Source: a virus
Strand: one strand, 5' to 3'
DNA: 39,538 nucleotides
Virus record (IMG/VR): IMGVR_UViG_3300008120_000301
Span: 1 to 39,538 of that record
The notes below the pieces were generated by a model. It did not search any database, had not been told where the DNA came from, and saw only the letters and a program-made list of their open reading frames with translations. Below, in pieces: positions 14,891 to 23,530 of the stretch; positions within the stretch are counted from its first letter, which is position 1, and each line of letters begins with the position of its first letter. Both the position numbers and the translations under genes were made by a program.

Positions 14891-17800
14891 ATGGCTGATA
14901 TTCCACCAATCCTGGTACAGATACAGGCTGATGTTGCGCAACTTAAATCAGGTTTAGCCCAGGCAGAAGCCTCGCTGAAGAATCTTGATGGCAGTGTAGA
15001 AAAAACCAACAGCGTATTTGATGGCTTTGGGTCAAAACTAAAAGGCCTTGCCGCAACTATTGGTGTTACTTTTGCCGCTGGTACAGTTGTAAATTTTTTC
15101 AGACAATCTATAGCCGCCGCAGTTGAAGCAGAACAAGCACAAACTCGTTTACGCGAGATTCTTTTAACGACAGGCGGAGCAACTAAAGCACAAGTAGCGG
15201 CTCTTAATGCACAGGCTGAAGCATTATCAAAAGTGGGCGTTGCTTCTAAAGAGAACATCACTGTTACGCAATCTCAATTAGCAACATTTGATTTGCAAGG
15301 TAAGACTATTAGCAAACTTACTCCTGCAATCTTGGATTATGTAACGGCAGAAAAAGGCGCTACTGCATCATCTGAAGATTACAAGCAAATGACTAACGGA
15401 TTAGCACAAGCCTTGAATGGTAATTTTGCGGCTCTTACCCGTGTGGGTTTTGTGCTTGATGAAGATACAAAGAAAAAGATTTCTAACGGTTCTGAATCTG
15501 AGCGTGCCGCCGCGATTGTAGAAGTCCTCAATAGCACCTATGAGGATTTCAATAAAACTCTGTTGAATACGCCTGAAGGTCGTATGATTAAACTCAAGCA
15601 AGAGTTTGGAGATTTGCAACAAGAAATAGGTTCTGCTTTATTACCTGCTTTTATGAAATTTACAGATTTTTTGCGTAACACTGTATTTCCAACATTAGAA
15701 AAAATTGTAAAGTTTGTAAAAGATAACATTACGGAAATCAAAGTATTTATTGGTGTTCTTGGTGCAGGCGCTATTGCTTGGGGTATTTATACCGCCGCAG
15801 TAAAGCGTGCAGAGATTGCGCAGAAATTATTGAATATAGCGCAGAAGGCTAACCCTATAGGAGTGCTTATTACCGCTGTGGCTTTACTAGCCGCAGGCCT
15901 TGTTAAATTATGGAAAAACTCTGAAACATTCCGTACTGTTGTAATTTCTGTAGCGAAAGCGGCGCTTACTGCTTTTGCAAGCATCATTCCTATTGTCGCC
16001 AAAGTATATGAAGCGATTGCAAAAATAGTTACAGGCCCAATGCGCTTGTTCTTGGGTGCATTATCTAAACTGCCTGGTGTTGGTAAATATGCAAAAGGCG
16101 GCTTGGATTTAATCAATAAAGGCCTTGATGGTATTTCTGATTTAGGTGACAAGGCCGCTAAAAAAGCAAATGAATTATCAAAGAGCCTAGACAACTTAGC
16201 AAAGCAAGGCAAAAAAGCCGGAGAAGAAACAGAGAAGGCAGGCAAAAAGGCTAAAGATGTTTGGGCTGGTTCTAAAGACCCTAAAGGCGAGATGTCTAAA
16301 GAAGAAACCAAACGCCTTGAAAAAATTACCGCGCTACGCAAAAAAGAGGCTGATGTATTAGACGCATGGCGTGAGGCTCAGGCAGATGCAGAAAAAGATG
16401 CCGCTGATGCCGCTTTAGCCCGTGATGAAAAAATTGCAGATGCGAAAGAAAAATTTGCTGAGCGTAAGGCTGAGATTGAAGAACGCTATCGTGAACAGAT
16501 TGCTGATGCTGAGGAACGCTATGCAGAGGCTAAGGCTGATGCTGAAAAGCGTCAGAGAGATGCAGATGAAGCGGCACGCAAGAAGCACGCTCAAGCCATT
16601 TTGGATATTAACGCGACTTTCAATCGCAAAGAAATAGAACTAAAGAACGCTTACAACGATAAGGTTAAAAGCCTTGAGATGGCGGCTGAGGCAAAGCGTC
16701 AAGAGATTGCAAAACAGGGTGCGGAAAAACTGGCTGACATTGTAGAAAAGAGCCGCGAGCGCCTACGCAGTGCATGGCAAAAAGGCACTGAGTTCAGCCT
16801 AAGCGATTTGTTTGACACCGCTAAAGATAAAGGATTAGACATTGTTGCGACCCTTAAAGCGCAACTGAGCAGAACGCAAGATTTTCAAAAACAATTAGGA
16901 ACATTAGCGGGCAAAGGTTATACACAAACATTTATTGAGCAGATTGCTTCCGCTGGTCCTGAGGCTGGCATGGAAATGCTCCGACAAATTCAAGAGTTAT
17001 CTCCTGAGCAACAAAAAGAATTACAAACAATGTACATGGCGCTTGAGGACATCACAGAAGGCGGCATGAATAAGATTGCTGAAACGCTCTCTACTAGCAC
17101 CAGTTTTGCAACCGCTGAATTAGCGGAGATGTACAGCGACACACAAAAAGAAATTGCAACAGCGCTCGCCGCTGTCAATGCTGACTTAAAAACCAATTTG
17201 GCTGAAGCACAAAAAGATTATGAAGCGGCTACCGCTGAAGCAAAGCGCATACAATCAGAATCACTTGCTGAGGCTGATAAAGCCCTCAAAGACGCATTGG
17301 CTGAATCAAAGAAAGACCTTGAAGATGCCATAGCGGAGGCAGACAAGACATTAGCAAAGGCCAGGGTAGAGGCCAAAAAGCAAATGGATAAGGCCTTAGA
17401 AGAAGCGCAAAAGGCTTTGAATGATGCCATTGAAGATGCTATGAAAGCCTTTGAAAAGGCTATTGATGCAATCAATGAGCGTATGGCTAAGAAACTTGAT
17501 GATTTACAAAAGAAGATTGCAGAGATTGCGGCGGCTCTCAAAGCATTGGGAGAGGCTTCATCTGTAACCTTGCCTAAGAGTTATGCAGTAGCAACACCAG
17601 TTACAACGGTAAAGCCTGAGGTTTATGGCGGCGGCGTAACAGTTACAACATCACCAACATTGGCAACCACTGCGGCTAAATATGACAAGACAGAAGAAGA
17701 AATAATCACAGCGGCGGCAAAGGCGGCTGTTGCGGCTGTAGGCGGCGTAGGTAATGTGACAATCAATGGTGTCAATCTGACTGACCCTGAAGGAACCGCA

Positions 17801-17923
17801 CAGGCACTTGTATCTGTTGTCAAATATGGTCAGACAGTACAAGTAGCAACTACAACAAAGTCAGGTGTGCAATTAACGGGATTGAACGCATATCGCGCAG
17901 GTATTAGAATGACGGCGGAATAA
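14891..17923 (+). CDS. Tail tape measure protein
   Basis: 1010 residues, the longest gene. It follows the chaperones and precedes Dit. The N-terminal region reads like a tape measure (VQIQADVAQLKSGLAQAEAS), residues about 285-385 contain hydrophobic helices (GVLGAGAIAWGIYTAAV, IGVLITAVALLAAGLVKLW, VVISVAKAALTAFASIIPIV) that could cross a membrane, and two long Ala/Lys/Glu-rich coiled coils lie at about 475-620 and 755-880. The C-terminal 120 residues are Gly/Val/Thr-rich. At about 1.5 angstrom per residue the tail would be near 150 nm. No embedded peptidase motif noticed. Confidence 0.92.
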   Translation: MADIPPILVQIQADVAQLKSGLAQAEASLKNLDGSVEKTNSVFDGFGSKLKGLAATIGVTFAAGTVVNFFRQSIAAAVEAEQAQTRLREILLTTGGATKAQVAALNAQAEALSKVGVASKENITVTQSQLATFDLQGKTISKLTPAILDYVTAEKGATASSEDYKQMTNGLAQALNGNFAALTRVGFVLDEDTKKKISNGSESERAAAIVEVLNSTYEDFNKTLLNTPEGRMIKLKQEFGDLQQEIGSALLPAFMKFTDFLRNTVFPTLEKIVKFVKDNITEIKVFIGVLGAGAIAWGIYTAAVKRAEIAQKLLNIAQKANPIGVLITAVALLAAGLVKLWKNSETFRTVVISVAKAALTAFASIIPIVAKVYEAIAKIVTGPMRLFLGALSKLPGVGKYAKGGLDLINKGLDGISDLGDKAAKKANELSKSLDNLAKQGKKAGEETEKAGKKAKDVWAGSKDPKGEMSKEETKRLEKITALRKKEADVLDAWREAQADAEKDAADAALARDEKIADAKEKFAERKAEIEERYREQIADAEERYAEAKADAEKRQRDADEAARKKHAQAILDINATFNRKEIELKNAYNDKVKSLEMAAEAKRQEIAKQGAEKLADIVEKSRERLRSAWQKGTEFSLSDLFDTAKDKGLDIVATLKAQLSRTQDFQKQLGTLAGKGYTQTFIEQIASAGPEAGMEMLRQIQELSPEQQKELQTMYMALEDITEGGMNKIAETLSTSTSFATAELAEMYSDTQKEIATALAAVNADLKTNLAEAQKDYEAATAEAKRIQSESLAEADKALKDALAESKKDLEDAIAEADKTLAKARVEAKKQMDKALEEAQKALNDAIEDAMKAFEKAIDAINERMAKKLDDLQKKIAEIAAALKALGEASSVTLPKSYAVATPVTTVKPEVYGGGVTVTTSPTLATTAAKYDKTEEEIITAAAKAAVAAVGGVGNVTINGVNLTDPEGTAQALVSVVKYGQTVQVATTTKSGVQLTGLNAYRAGIRMTAE

Positions 17924-17924
17924 G

Positions 17925-18788
17925 ATGCCACAAGTAATCCAAAATTATTCATTTTCATTCAACGGGCAAGTATTTGGCGGCGCAGGCTCGCCTTATCAAA
18001 TTCTTTCTGTAGATGGATTAGAAGGTTTGCCAGGTATCCGCAATCAAGATGATAACCGTGGTTATGCAGATGGCATGTTCACAGGTCGTGATTTTCTAGG
18101 TGGCAGATATATTACGATGAGCCTAAACATTACAGGCACATCTACAGCGAGCGCTCAAGAGAATTTTAATATCTTGCAACGCGCTCTATTGCCACAGACT
18201 AGCGGCACAACTCCTTTATATTTTATGCTTGCACAAGGCGAGATGGAGCAAGAAATTAACGCCCGTGTGCGTGCTTTACGCTCTACAGTCAATCCTAATT
18301 ACACCTACGGTTTGATTATTGCTCAGGTTGATTTCTTCTGTCCTGACCCACGCTATTATGATTCAAATGTTCAGACCGCAACATTGCTTTATTCAGTGCC
18401 TTCAGGTCGTATCTATAACCGCACCTATAACCTTGTTTACGGTGGCGGCTCAGGAACACTGACCACAACCATTGCAAATAATGGGTGGACAGATACTTAC
18501 CCAACCATCACAATCAACGGACCCATCACCAACCCTGAGGTTGGTAACGCAACCCAAGGCGCACAACTTTTATTCAATGTCACTCTTAGCAGTTCTGATG
18601 AATTTGTAATTGATTTGTACAATAAATTGATTACATTGAATGGACAACCTGCCCGTAATACTTTAATCTCAGGCGGGTCGGAATGGTTTTCAGCACAACC
18701 AGGAAACAACTCCTTCTACTTCACTGGTGTTGGAACTCTCGCAGGAACAACACAGGCTGTCGTAGAATGGCAGTCTGCATACATTTAG
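17925..18788 (+). CDS. Distal tail protein (Dit)
   Basis: 287 residues directly after the tape measure. N-terminal belt-like domain (YSFSFNGQVFGGAGSPYQILSV, GLPGIRNQDDNRGYADGMF, GRYITMSLNITGT) and IIAQVDFFCPDPRYYD in the middle are typical of siphovirus Dit proteins; the last 120 residues form a galectin-like beta domain (TITINGPITNPEVGN, FVIDLYNKLITLNGQ). It would form the hexameric hub that links tube and tip. The next gene starts 8 bases after its stop. Confidence 0.85.
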   Translation: MPQVIQNYSFSFNGQVFGGAGSPYQILSVDGLEGLPGIRNQDDNRGYADGMFTGRDFLGGRYITMSLNITGTSTASAQENFNILQRALLPQTSGTTPLYFMLAQGEMEQEINARVRALRSTVNPNYTYGLIIAQVDFFCPDPRYYDSNVQTATLLYSVPSGRIYNRTYNLVYGGGSGTLTTTIANNGWTDTYPTITINGPITNPEVGNATQGAQLLFNVTLSSSDEFVIDLYNKLITLNGQPARNTLISGGSEWFSAQPGNNSFYFTGVGTLAGTTQAVVEWQSAYI

Positions 18789-18796
18789 GAGCATAA

Positions 18797-19621
18797 ATGG
18801 CACTACGCACCCCGCCCTCATGGTTACAAAACGGCTCGCACCCTGCCGAAAATGACCGCCTTTCAATGCAGGCTATTTTTGCTACCACAGGCATTATTGG
18901 TTCATCTTCTTTAGCAGTAAGCGCTAACTCTCCTGCAGGTATGTCTGTAGTTGTTGCATCAGGTTGGGCGGCGATTGTTGGAACAACGCAAGCAAATATG
19001 GGCGTTTACACGGTTTACAACGATGCAAGCACAACATTAACAATCACAACTGCAGACCCGACAAATCCGCGTATTGACCGGATTGTGGCTACAGTGCAAG
19101 ATGCTTATTACTCAGGTGCATATAACGATGTTATTTTTCAAGTAGTTGCGGGAACTCCTGCAGGTTCTCCTACAGCGCCTGCAACTCCTGCCAATTCAAT
19201 TTCTTTAGCAACTGTTGCAGTGGGCGCGGCGGTAACACAAATCAATTCAGGAAACATTACAGATACAAGAACTGCAGTAACAACAAATCTACCTGCTCTA
19301 CCAAACACGGCAACTAATGCGCAGACAGGCACTACCTACACAACAGTATTGAGCGATAGCGCTAAATTAGTTACGCTATCTAATGCTTCTCCTGTAACTG
19401 TAACGATTCCTTTGAATTCAAGCGTTGCATATCCTGTTGGTACAGAAATAACTTTTGCTCGTTATGGAGTAGGTACAGTAACTATTCAGGGTGCGGGAGG
19501 CGTAACCTTGGTATCTACTGCGGCTACTGCGGCACAACCAACATTACGCGCTCAGTATTCATCAGCAACAGCAATACAAACAAGCACTGATAATTGGCTC
19601 GTTGTTGGAGATATTGCATGA
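18797..19621 (+). CDS. Tail tip / receptor-binding protein with shared C-terminal domain
   Basis: 274 residues with AGGAGC upstream. Residues 1-115 include LRTPPSWLQNGSHPAENDRL and VVVASGWAAIVGTTQANMGVY, an appendage domain repeatedly found just after Dit in actinophages. A Pro/Ala-rich linker follows, then a beta domain (about 180-274) ending in LRAQYSSATAIQTSTDNWLVVGDIA. The same C-terminal domain, ending LRTRYSSATCIKLSANNWVVVGDIA, recurs in the gene at 19869, so the two are paralogous at this end. Its stop overlaps the next start. Confidence 0.75.
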   Translation: MALRTPPSWLQNGSHPAENDRLSMQAIFATTGIIGSSSLAVSANSPAGMSVVVASGWAAIVGTTQANMGVYTVYNDASTTLTITTADPTNPRIDRIVATVQDAYYSGAYNDVIFQVVAGTPAGSPTAPATPANSISLATVAVGAAVTQINSGNITDTRTAVTTNLPALPNTATNAQTGTTYTTVLSDSAKLVTLSNASPVTVTIPLNSSVAYPVGTEITFARYGVGTVTIQGAGGVTLVSTAATAAQPTLRAQYSSATAIQTSTDNWLVVGDIA

Positions 19622-19869
19622 GTCGTTTAGCCTTAACACCTACAAATGTTCCGGCGAGCGCAACGGATATAAACACGCCTTCATTGCGCACAGGCGATTT
19701 GTATTACAACACAAGTGACGGATTAAAAGTTTATGATGGAAGCGCATGGGTAACAGTCAGCCCTGCGGTAACAAACATTGACGGTGGAGTGTTTGATAGC
19801 ATTGCACCGTACAACGGTGGCGACCCCACGACCACAGCAACGCAGTCCTTTGATGGAGGTACACCTTAA
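19618..19869 (+). CDS. Small fibre-associated protein with YYNTSDGLKVYDG module
   Basis: 83 residues, start ATG 19618 coupled to the previous stop by ATGA; an upstream in-frame ATG at 19594 lies inside the previous gene and is not needed. It is built around LRTGDLYYNTSDGLKVYDGSAWV, the same small module found twice in the fibre gene at 1075 and in the gene at 24604. The rest is Gly/Thr-rich. Probably a tail-tip component. TAATG overlap with the next gene. Confidence 0.7.
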   Translation: MSRLALTPTNVPASATDINTPSLRTGDLYYNTSDGLKVYDGSAWVTVSPAVTNIDGGVFDSIAPYNGGDPTTTATQSFDGGTP

Positions 19870-20849
19870 TGTCAGTCGTTACACAAATTCAGATTCGCAG
19901 GGGTACAGCCGCTCAGTGGACATCTGCTAACCCTGTACTTGCGTCAGGAGAGTTTGGCTTTGAAACCGATACGGGTAAAGCAAAAATTGGCAATGGTGTT
20001 ACTGCTTGGAACTCTTTGGCTTATAGCATCACTGGTGTTACTGGTGATATTGAAGGCGTTACTGCTGGAACTGGTCTTAGCGGTGGCGGTACTTCAGGAA
20101 CCGTAACTCTTTCTATTGATACTGCAACAACCGTAGATTTGAACACAGGTCAGACACTGACAAATAAAACAATCAGCGGTACGAGCAACACACTTTCTAA
20201 CATTAGCAATTCATCATTAACAAATTCTGCAATCACAATCAATGGCACATCTGTTGCTCTTGGTGATTCTATTTCTGTCGGTGATATTACAAGCGTAACT
20301 GCAGGCACTGGATTAAGCGGTGGCGGAACATCAGGTGATGTAACCGTTTCTCTTTCTACTCCCGTATCTGCGGCAAATGGTGGAACAGGTCTTACATCTC
20401 TCGGAAGCGGTGTTGCAACTTGGTTAGGCACACCATCTTCAGCAAATCTTGCTTTTGCAGTAACAGATGAAACAGGTTCAGGCTCTCTTGTATTTGGCAC
20501 AAGTCCTACATTGAGTGACCCGAAAATTAACTTAACTATTGATGCAGAAACCGCATCTTATACAGCGGTGCTTGCTAATAATAGTCAAGTAGTGACCATG
20601 AATGTTGGTTCTGCAAATACATTCTCAATTCCAACAGACGCTTCTGTAGATTTTCCTGTAGGAACTCAAATCACAGTTATTCAGATTGGCGCAGGCCAAA
20701 CAACAATTCAGGCTGTAACCCCTGCGACAACAACAATTAACTCAACGGGAGCAACAGCAACAGCGCCAAAACTACGCACTCGCTATTCTTCTGCAACTTG
20801 TATCAAACTTTCTGCTAACAACTGGGTAGTGGTAGGAGATATTGCCTAA
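19869..20849 (+). CDS. Tail fibre protein with Mtd-type N-terminus
   Basis: 326 residues. The N-terminus TQIQIRRGTAAQWTSANPVL...GEFGFETDTGKAKIGNG...AWNSL is the attachment domain seen in major tropism determinant-type and many other phage fibres. Two copies of VTAGTGLSGGGTSGxVT (about residues 66 and 142) flank a coiled repeat region (LTNKTISGTSNTLSNISNSS). Residues about 230-326 are the domain shared with the gene at 18797. No diversity-generating template repeat or reverse transcriptase was found nearby. Receptor binding is the likely role. Confidence 0.8.
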   Translation: MSVVTQIQIRRGTAAQWTSANPVLASGEFGFETDTGKAKIGNGVTAWNSLAYSITGVTGDIEGVTAGTGLSGGGTSGTVTLSIDTATTVDLNTGQTLTNKTISGTSNTLSNISNSSLTNSAITINGTSVALGDSISVGDITSVTAGTGLSGGGTSGDVTVSLSTPVSAANGGTGLTSLGSGVATWLGTPSSANLAFAVTDETGSGSLVFGTSPTLSDPKINLTIDAETASYTAVLANNSQVVTMNVGSANTFSIPTDASVDFPVGTQITVIQIGAGQTTIQAVTPATTTINSTGATATAPKLRTRYSSATCIKLSANNWVVVGDIA

Positions 20850-22237
20850 TGCCTATTATTGGAGTTATCGGTTCTTCAGGTGACAGAAATGTTCCTGATG
20901 CACCCACTATTGGAACAGCGACCAATGTTGGTACAGGTCGCGCATACAATAATGGTCGCGCAGATGTAACCTTCACCGCACCTGTTTATACAGGCGGAAC
21001 TCCAATTACAGGCTACACAGTTACATCTTCACCAGGCGGATTTACAGGAACAGGCGCATCATCTCCCGTTTCTGTTACAGGTTTGCAATCAGGTGTTGCT
21101 TATACATTCACAGTAACTGCTTCAAATGCAGTTGGTACTTCTGCACCGTCAGCGGCATCAAACAGCATCACCGCAACCACAGTTCCACAAGCACCTACAG
21201 TTACTGCGACTGATGTTGGAACTGGTCGTGCATACAATAACGGCGCGGCTACTGTCACAATCACGGGTGGAGCAACAGGCGGTTCTGCAATTACTTCCTA
21301 TGCCGCCACTTCCTCACCAGGCAGTTTCTCATCATCAGGTGCTTCACCTCTTACTGTTACAGGCTTGGCTTCTAACACTGCTTACACATTCAGCGTCACC
21401 GCAACCAATGCAAACGGAACCTCTGCCGCAACTGTTTCTAACTCAATAACCGCAACCACTGTTCCACAAGCACCTACCATTGGAACTGCCACTGATTTGG
21501 GAACTGGTACGAGTGTTTCTGTGGCCTTTACTGGTAATGCAACTGGTGGCAAAGCAATTTCAACATACACGGCAACTTCTAGCCCAGGTTCAATAACAGG
21601 CACAGGCGGCTCAAGCCCAATTACCGTTAGCGGCTTAACCGCTGGAACGGCTTACACTTTCACAGTCACGGCCACAAACGCCAACGGAACTTCTGCGGCT
21701 TCTGCGGCTTCAAACAGCGTAACGCCTGCTGTTCCTACATCATACGAAAGTATTGCATCGTTTACTGGTGACAATTCAACATCAACTGTTACTTTTAATT
21801 CCATTCCAGGAACATATAAACACCTACAAATCCGTGTATCTGCACAGATGATTTCAGGCCAGTATTCAAACCCAACAGTGCGATTCAATAATGATAGCGG
21901 TACAAATTACAAATATGTGTATATTGATGGTTACGGAACTACTGAATGGGTTGGCAACAGCACAACCAATACTTCATGGTATTTATTTGGAAGTAATAAT
22001 TACAACATGGGTCCTTTAGCACCAAGCGTATTTATCATAGATTTGATTGATTACGCATCAACTTCAAAATTGAAATCGGCCAAATCTATTGGCGGCGTTG
22101 AACAACCTTCTAATGGTTTTGTTTCATTACAATCATGCCTTTATACAAGTACAAGCGCAATTAGCCGAATTGATATACAAGCCAGTTCCGGCTTTGCAAC
22201 TGGTTCAACTATTGCTTTATACGGAATTAAGGGATAA
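20849..22237 (+). CDS. FnIII-repeat tail protein with jelly-roll-like C-terminal domain
   Basis: 462 residues, one-base overlap with the previous stop. Residues 14-295 are three tandem fibronectin type III domains, each with AYTFTVTATNANGTSA-type strands, joined by TTVPQAPT linkers. Residues about 298-462 form a beta domain starting YESIASFTGDNSTSTVTFNSIPGTYKHLQIRV and ending TGSTIALYGIKG; the same domain stands alone as the next two genes. The DNA coding the linkers is repeated nearly exactly, which would favour domain gain or loss. Likely a display or adhesion protein on the tail tip. Confidence 0.82.
   Translation: MPIIGVIGSSGDRNVPDAPTIGTATNVGTGRAYNNGRADVTFTAPVYTGGTPITGYTVTSSPGGFTGTGASSPVSVTGLQSGVAYTFTVTASNAVGTSAPSAASNSITATTVPQAPTVTATDVGTGRAYNNGAATVTITGGATGGSAITSYAATSSPGSFSSSGASPLTVTGLASNTAYTFSVTATNANGTSAATVSNSITATTVPQAPTIGTATDLGTGTSVSVAFTGNATGGKAISTYTATSSPGSITGTGGSSPITVSGLTAGTAYTFTVTATNANGTSAASAASNSVTPAVPTSYESIASFTGDNSTSTVTFNSIPGTYKHLQIRVSAQMISGQYSNPTVRFNNDSGTNYKYVYIDGYGTTEWVGNSTTNTSWYLFGSNNYNMGPLAPSVFIIDLIDYASTSKLKSAKSIGGVEQPSNGFVSLQSCLYTSTSAISRIDIQASSGFATGSTIALYGIKG
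21171..21477 (+). repeat. Near-identical linker repeats in the FnIII gene
   Basis: Bases 21171-21198 and 21450-21477 are the same in 27 of 28 positions (both read CCGCAACCAC, then TTCCACAAGCACCTAC) and are 279 bases, exactly 93 codons or one FnIII domain, apart. They encode the TTVPQAPT linker. A third, more diverged copy of the domain start (GGTCGCGCATACAATAA-like) lies near 20937 and 21224. Confidence 0.75.
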
Positions 22238-22240
22238 TCC

Positions 22241-22741
22241 ATGCCAACAACTTATGAACCAATAGCAACATCAACATTTAATAATACTTTTTCAACTATT
22301 TCATTTACTTCTATACCATCATCTTATACAGATTTAAGAATTGTTGTATGCGGTAACGGAGCGTCAGTTTCCGGAATTGGCGTGACGCTGAACAGTTTAG
22401 CAACAAACATTTATTCATTTACGGAATTATCTGGTAATGGCACTACGGTTGATGCGTACCGTCTTGCGCCTACAAATCAATGGTATTTGAATTACGCTAC
22501 GGGTGAACTAAGAAGTACAAGGCCCATGATGTTTACAATGGATTTGTTATCTTATACAAGTTCAAGAAACAAAAGTGCGATTTTTACTATGGCTATGGAT
22601 TACAACAATCCAGGTTGGTCATCAATTAAAACTGCTATGGCACAAACTACAGCCGCTATTACAAGCATACAAATTGCTGCGACTTCGGGAATTAATTGGA
22701 ATGTAGGGCGAGCCACTTTGTATGGAATTTTAAGGGCGTAG
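22241..22741 (+). CDS. Stand-alone receptor-binding-type domain, copy 2
   Basis: 166 residues. It begins TTYEPIATSTFNNTFSTISFTSIPSSYTDLRIVV and ends VGRATLYGILRA, aligning by eye with the C-terminal domain of the FnIII gene and with the next gene. No FnIII part. Codon use is more A/T-rich than in the structural genes before it. Start ATG lies 3 bases after the previous stop, with AAGGGATAA upstream. Probably one of a set of interchangeable tail-tip binding domains. Confidence 0.75.
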   Translation: MPTTYEPIATSTFNNTFSTISFTSIPSSYTDLRIVVCGNGASVSGIGVTLNSLATNIYSFTELSGNGTTVDAYRLAPTNQWYLNYATGELRSTRPMMFTMDLLSYTSSRNKSAIFTMAMDYNNPGWSSIKTAMAQTTAAITSIQIAATSGINWNVGRATLYGILRA

Positions 22742-22750
22742 GAGATACAA

Positions 22751-23266
22751 ATGCCAACAACTTATGTGAACATATCAACGCAAACCTTAGGTTCAACTGT
22801 TGCTTCAGTGACTTTTTCCGCTATACCGCAAACTTACACAGATTTAGAATTGCGTATGTCGTTAAGGTCAAGCACCGGCGGCACTGCTTTTTCATCTCTG
22901 CAACCGACTTTTAATGGTGCTACATCAACTTATTCAGCGAATTATTTTGAAGGCAATAACGCAACTGCATTTGCAGGGTCTTTTAACAATCAATCATTTT
23001 TTAGGACTGATGCAAATTACGCAGGCATTTCTACAGTTGCTAATGATTTTAGTATTCACGAAATATACATTCCAAATTATACATTAACTACAAATAAAAC
23101 AATAATGTGGTTTGACGCTGTTAATGATAACAACACAACTCAAAAAGTGTTAGGAACAGCGGGCATATTTATTGACACAAATGCTTTAACATCTATCACC
23201 TTGACTGGGCAATTCAACTTTGTTGCTGGTTCAACATTTTATTTATACGGTATAAAGAACTCATAA
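22751..23266 (+). CDS. Stand-alone receptor-binding-type domain, copy 3
   Basis: 171 residues, AGGAGAT upstream. Same layout: TTYVNISTQTLGSTVASVTFSAIPQTYTDLELRM at the start and FVAGSTFYLYGIKNS at the end. The middle is diverged from copy 2, as expected if the loops contact different receptors. Third member of the paralogous family at 20849-23266. Confidence 0.75.
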   Translation: MPTTYVNISTQTLGSTVASVTFSAIPQTYTDLELRMSLRSSTGGTAFSSLQPTFNGATSTYSANYFEGNNATAFAGSFNNQSFFRTDANYAGISTVANDFSIHEIYIPNYTLTTNKTIMWFDAVNDNNTTQKVLGTAGIFIDTNALTSITLTGQFNFVAGSTFYLYGIKNS

Positions 23267-23275
23267 GGAGAAACA

Positions 23276-23512
23276 ATGACAGACACACCTAGTAAAGTAA
23301 TTATCAACTGCGAAACAGGTGAACAAGAGATTGTTCCTCTGACCGCAGAAGAAATCGCACAAGCAGAAGCAGACCAAGCCGCATTAGCAGAGCGTCAAGC
23401 CGCGTTAGAAGCAGAAGCACAAGCCAAAGCGGAAGCCAAAGCCGCCGCTCTTGCTAAACTAGCCGCGCTTGGACTTACAGAAGAAGAAGCCGCCGCGCTC
23501 GCTGGCAACTAA
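23276..23512 (+). CDS. Small Ala/Glu-rich coiled-coil tail-region protein
   Basis: 78 residues, AAGGAGAAAC upstream. It starts VIINCETGEQEIVPLTAEEIAQAEAD, a pattern shared with small proteins beside fibre genes in many phages, and continues as an Ala/Glu/Lys coiled coil ending LGLTEEEAAALAGN. Could be a fibre assembly chaperone or a structural linker; the family function is not established as far as I know. Confidence 0.65.
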   Translation: MTDTPSKVIINCETGEQEIVPLTAEEIAQAEADQAALAERQAALEAEAQAKAEAKAAALAKLAALGLTEEEAAALAGN

Positions 23513-23530
23513 TTATGGAAGGGGTCGGTA

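Noticed and set aside
14803-15261. Long minus-strand open frame opposite the tape measure start
   Set aside because: It lies antisense to a clear coding frame, has no family likeness and no ribosome site; a by-product of Ala-rich coding sequence.
19869-20849. Diversity-generating retroelement target, suggested by the Mtd-type N-terminus
   Set aside because: No reverse transcriptase gene and no template repeat were found; this N-terminal domain is widespread in ordinary fibres.
21171-21477. CRISPR-like or transposon repeats
   Set aside because: The copies encode linkers of tandem FnIII domains in frame and are one domain apart; ordinary domain duplication explains them.
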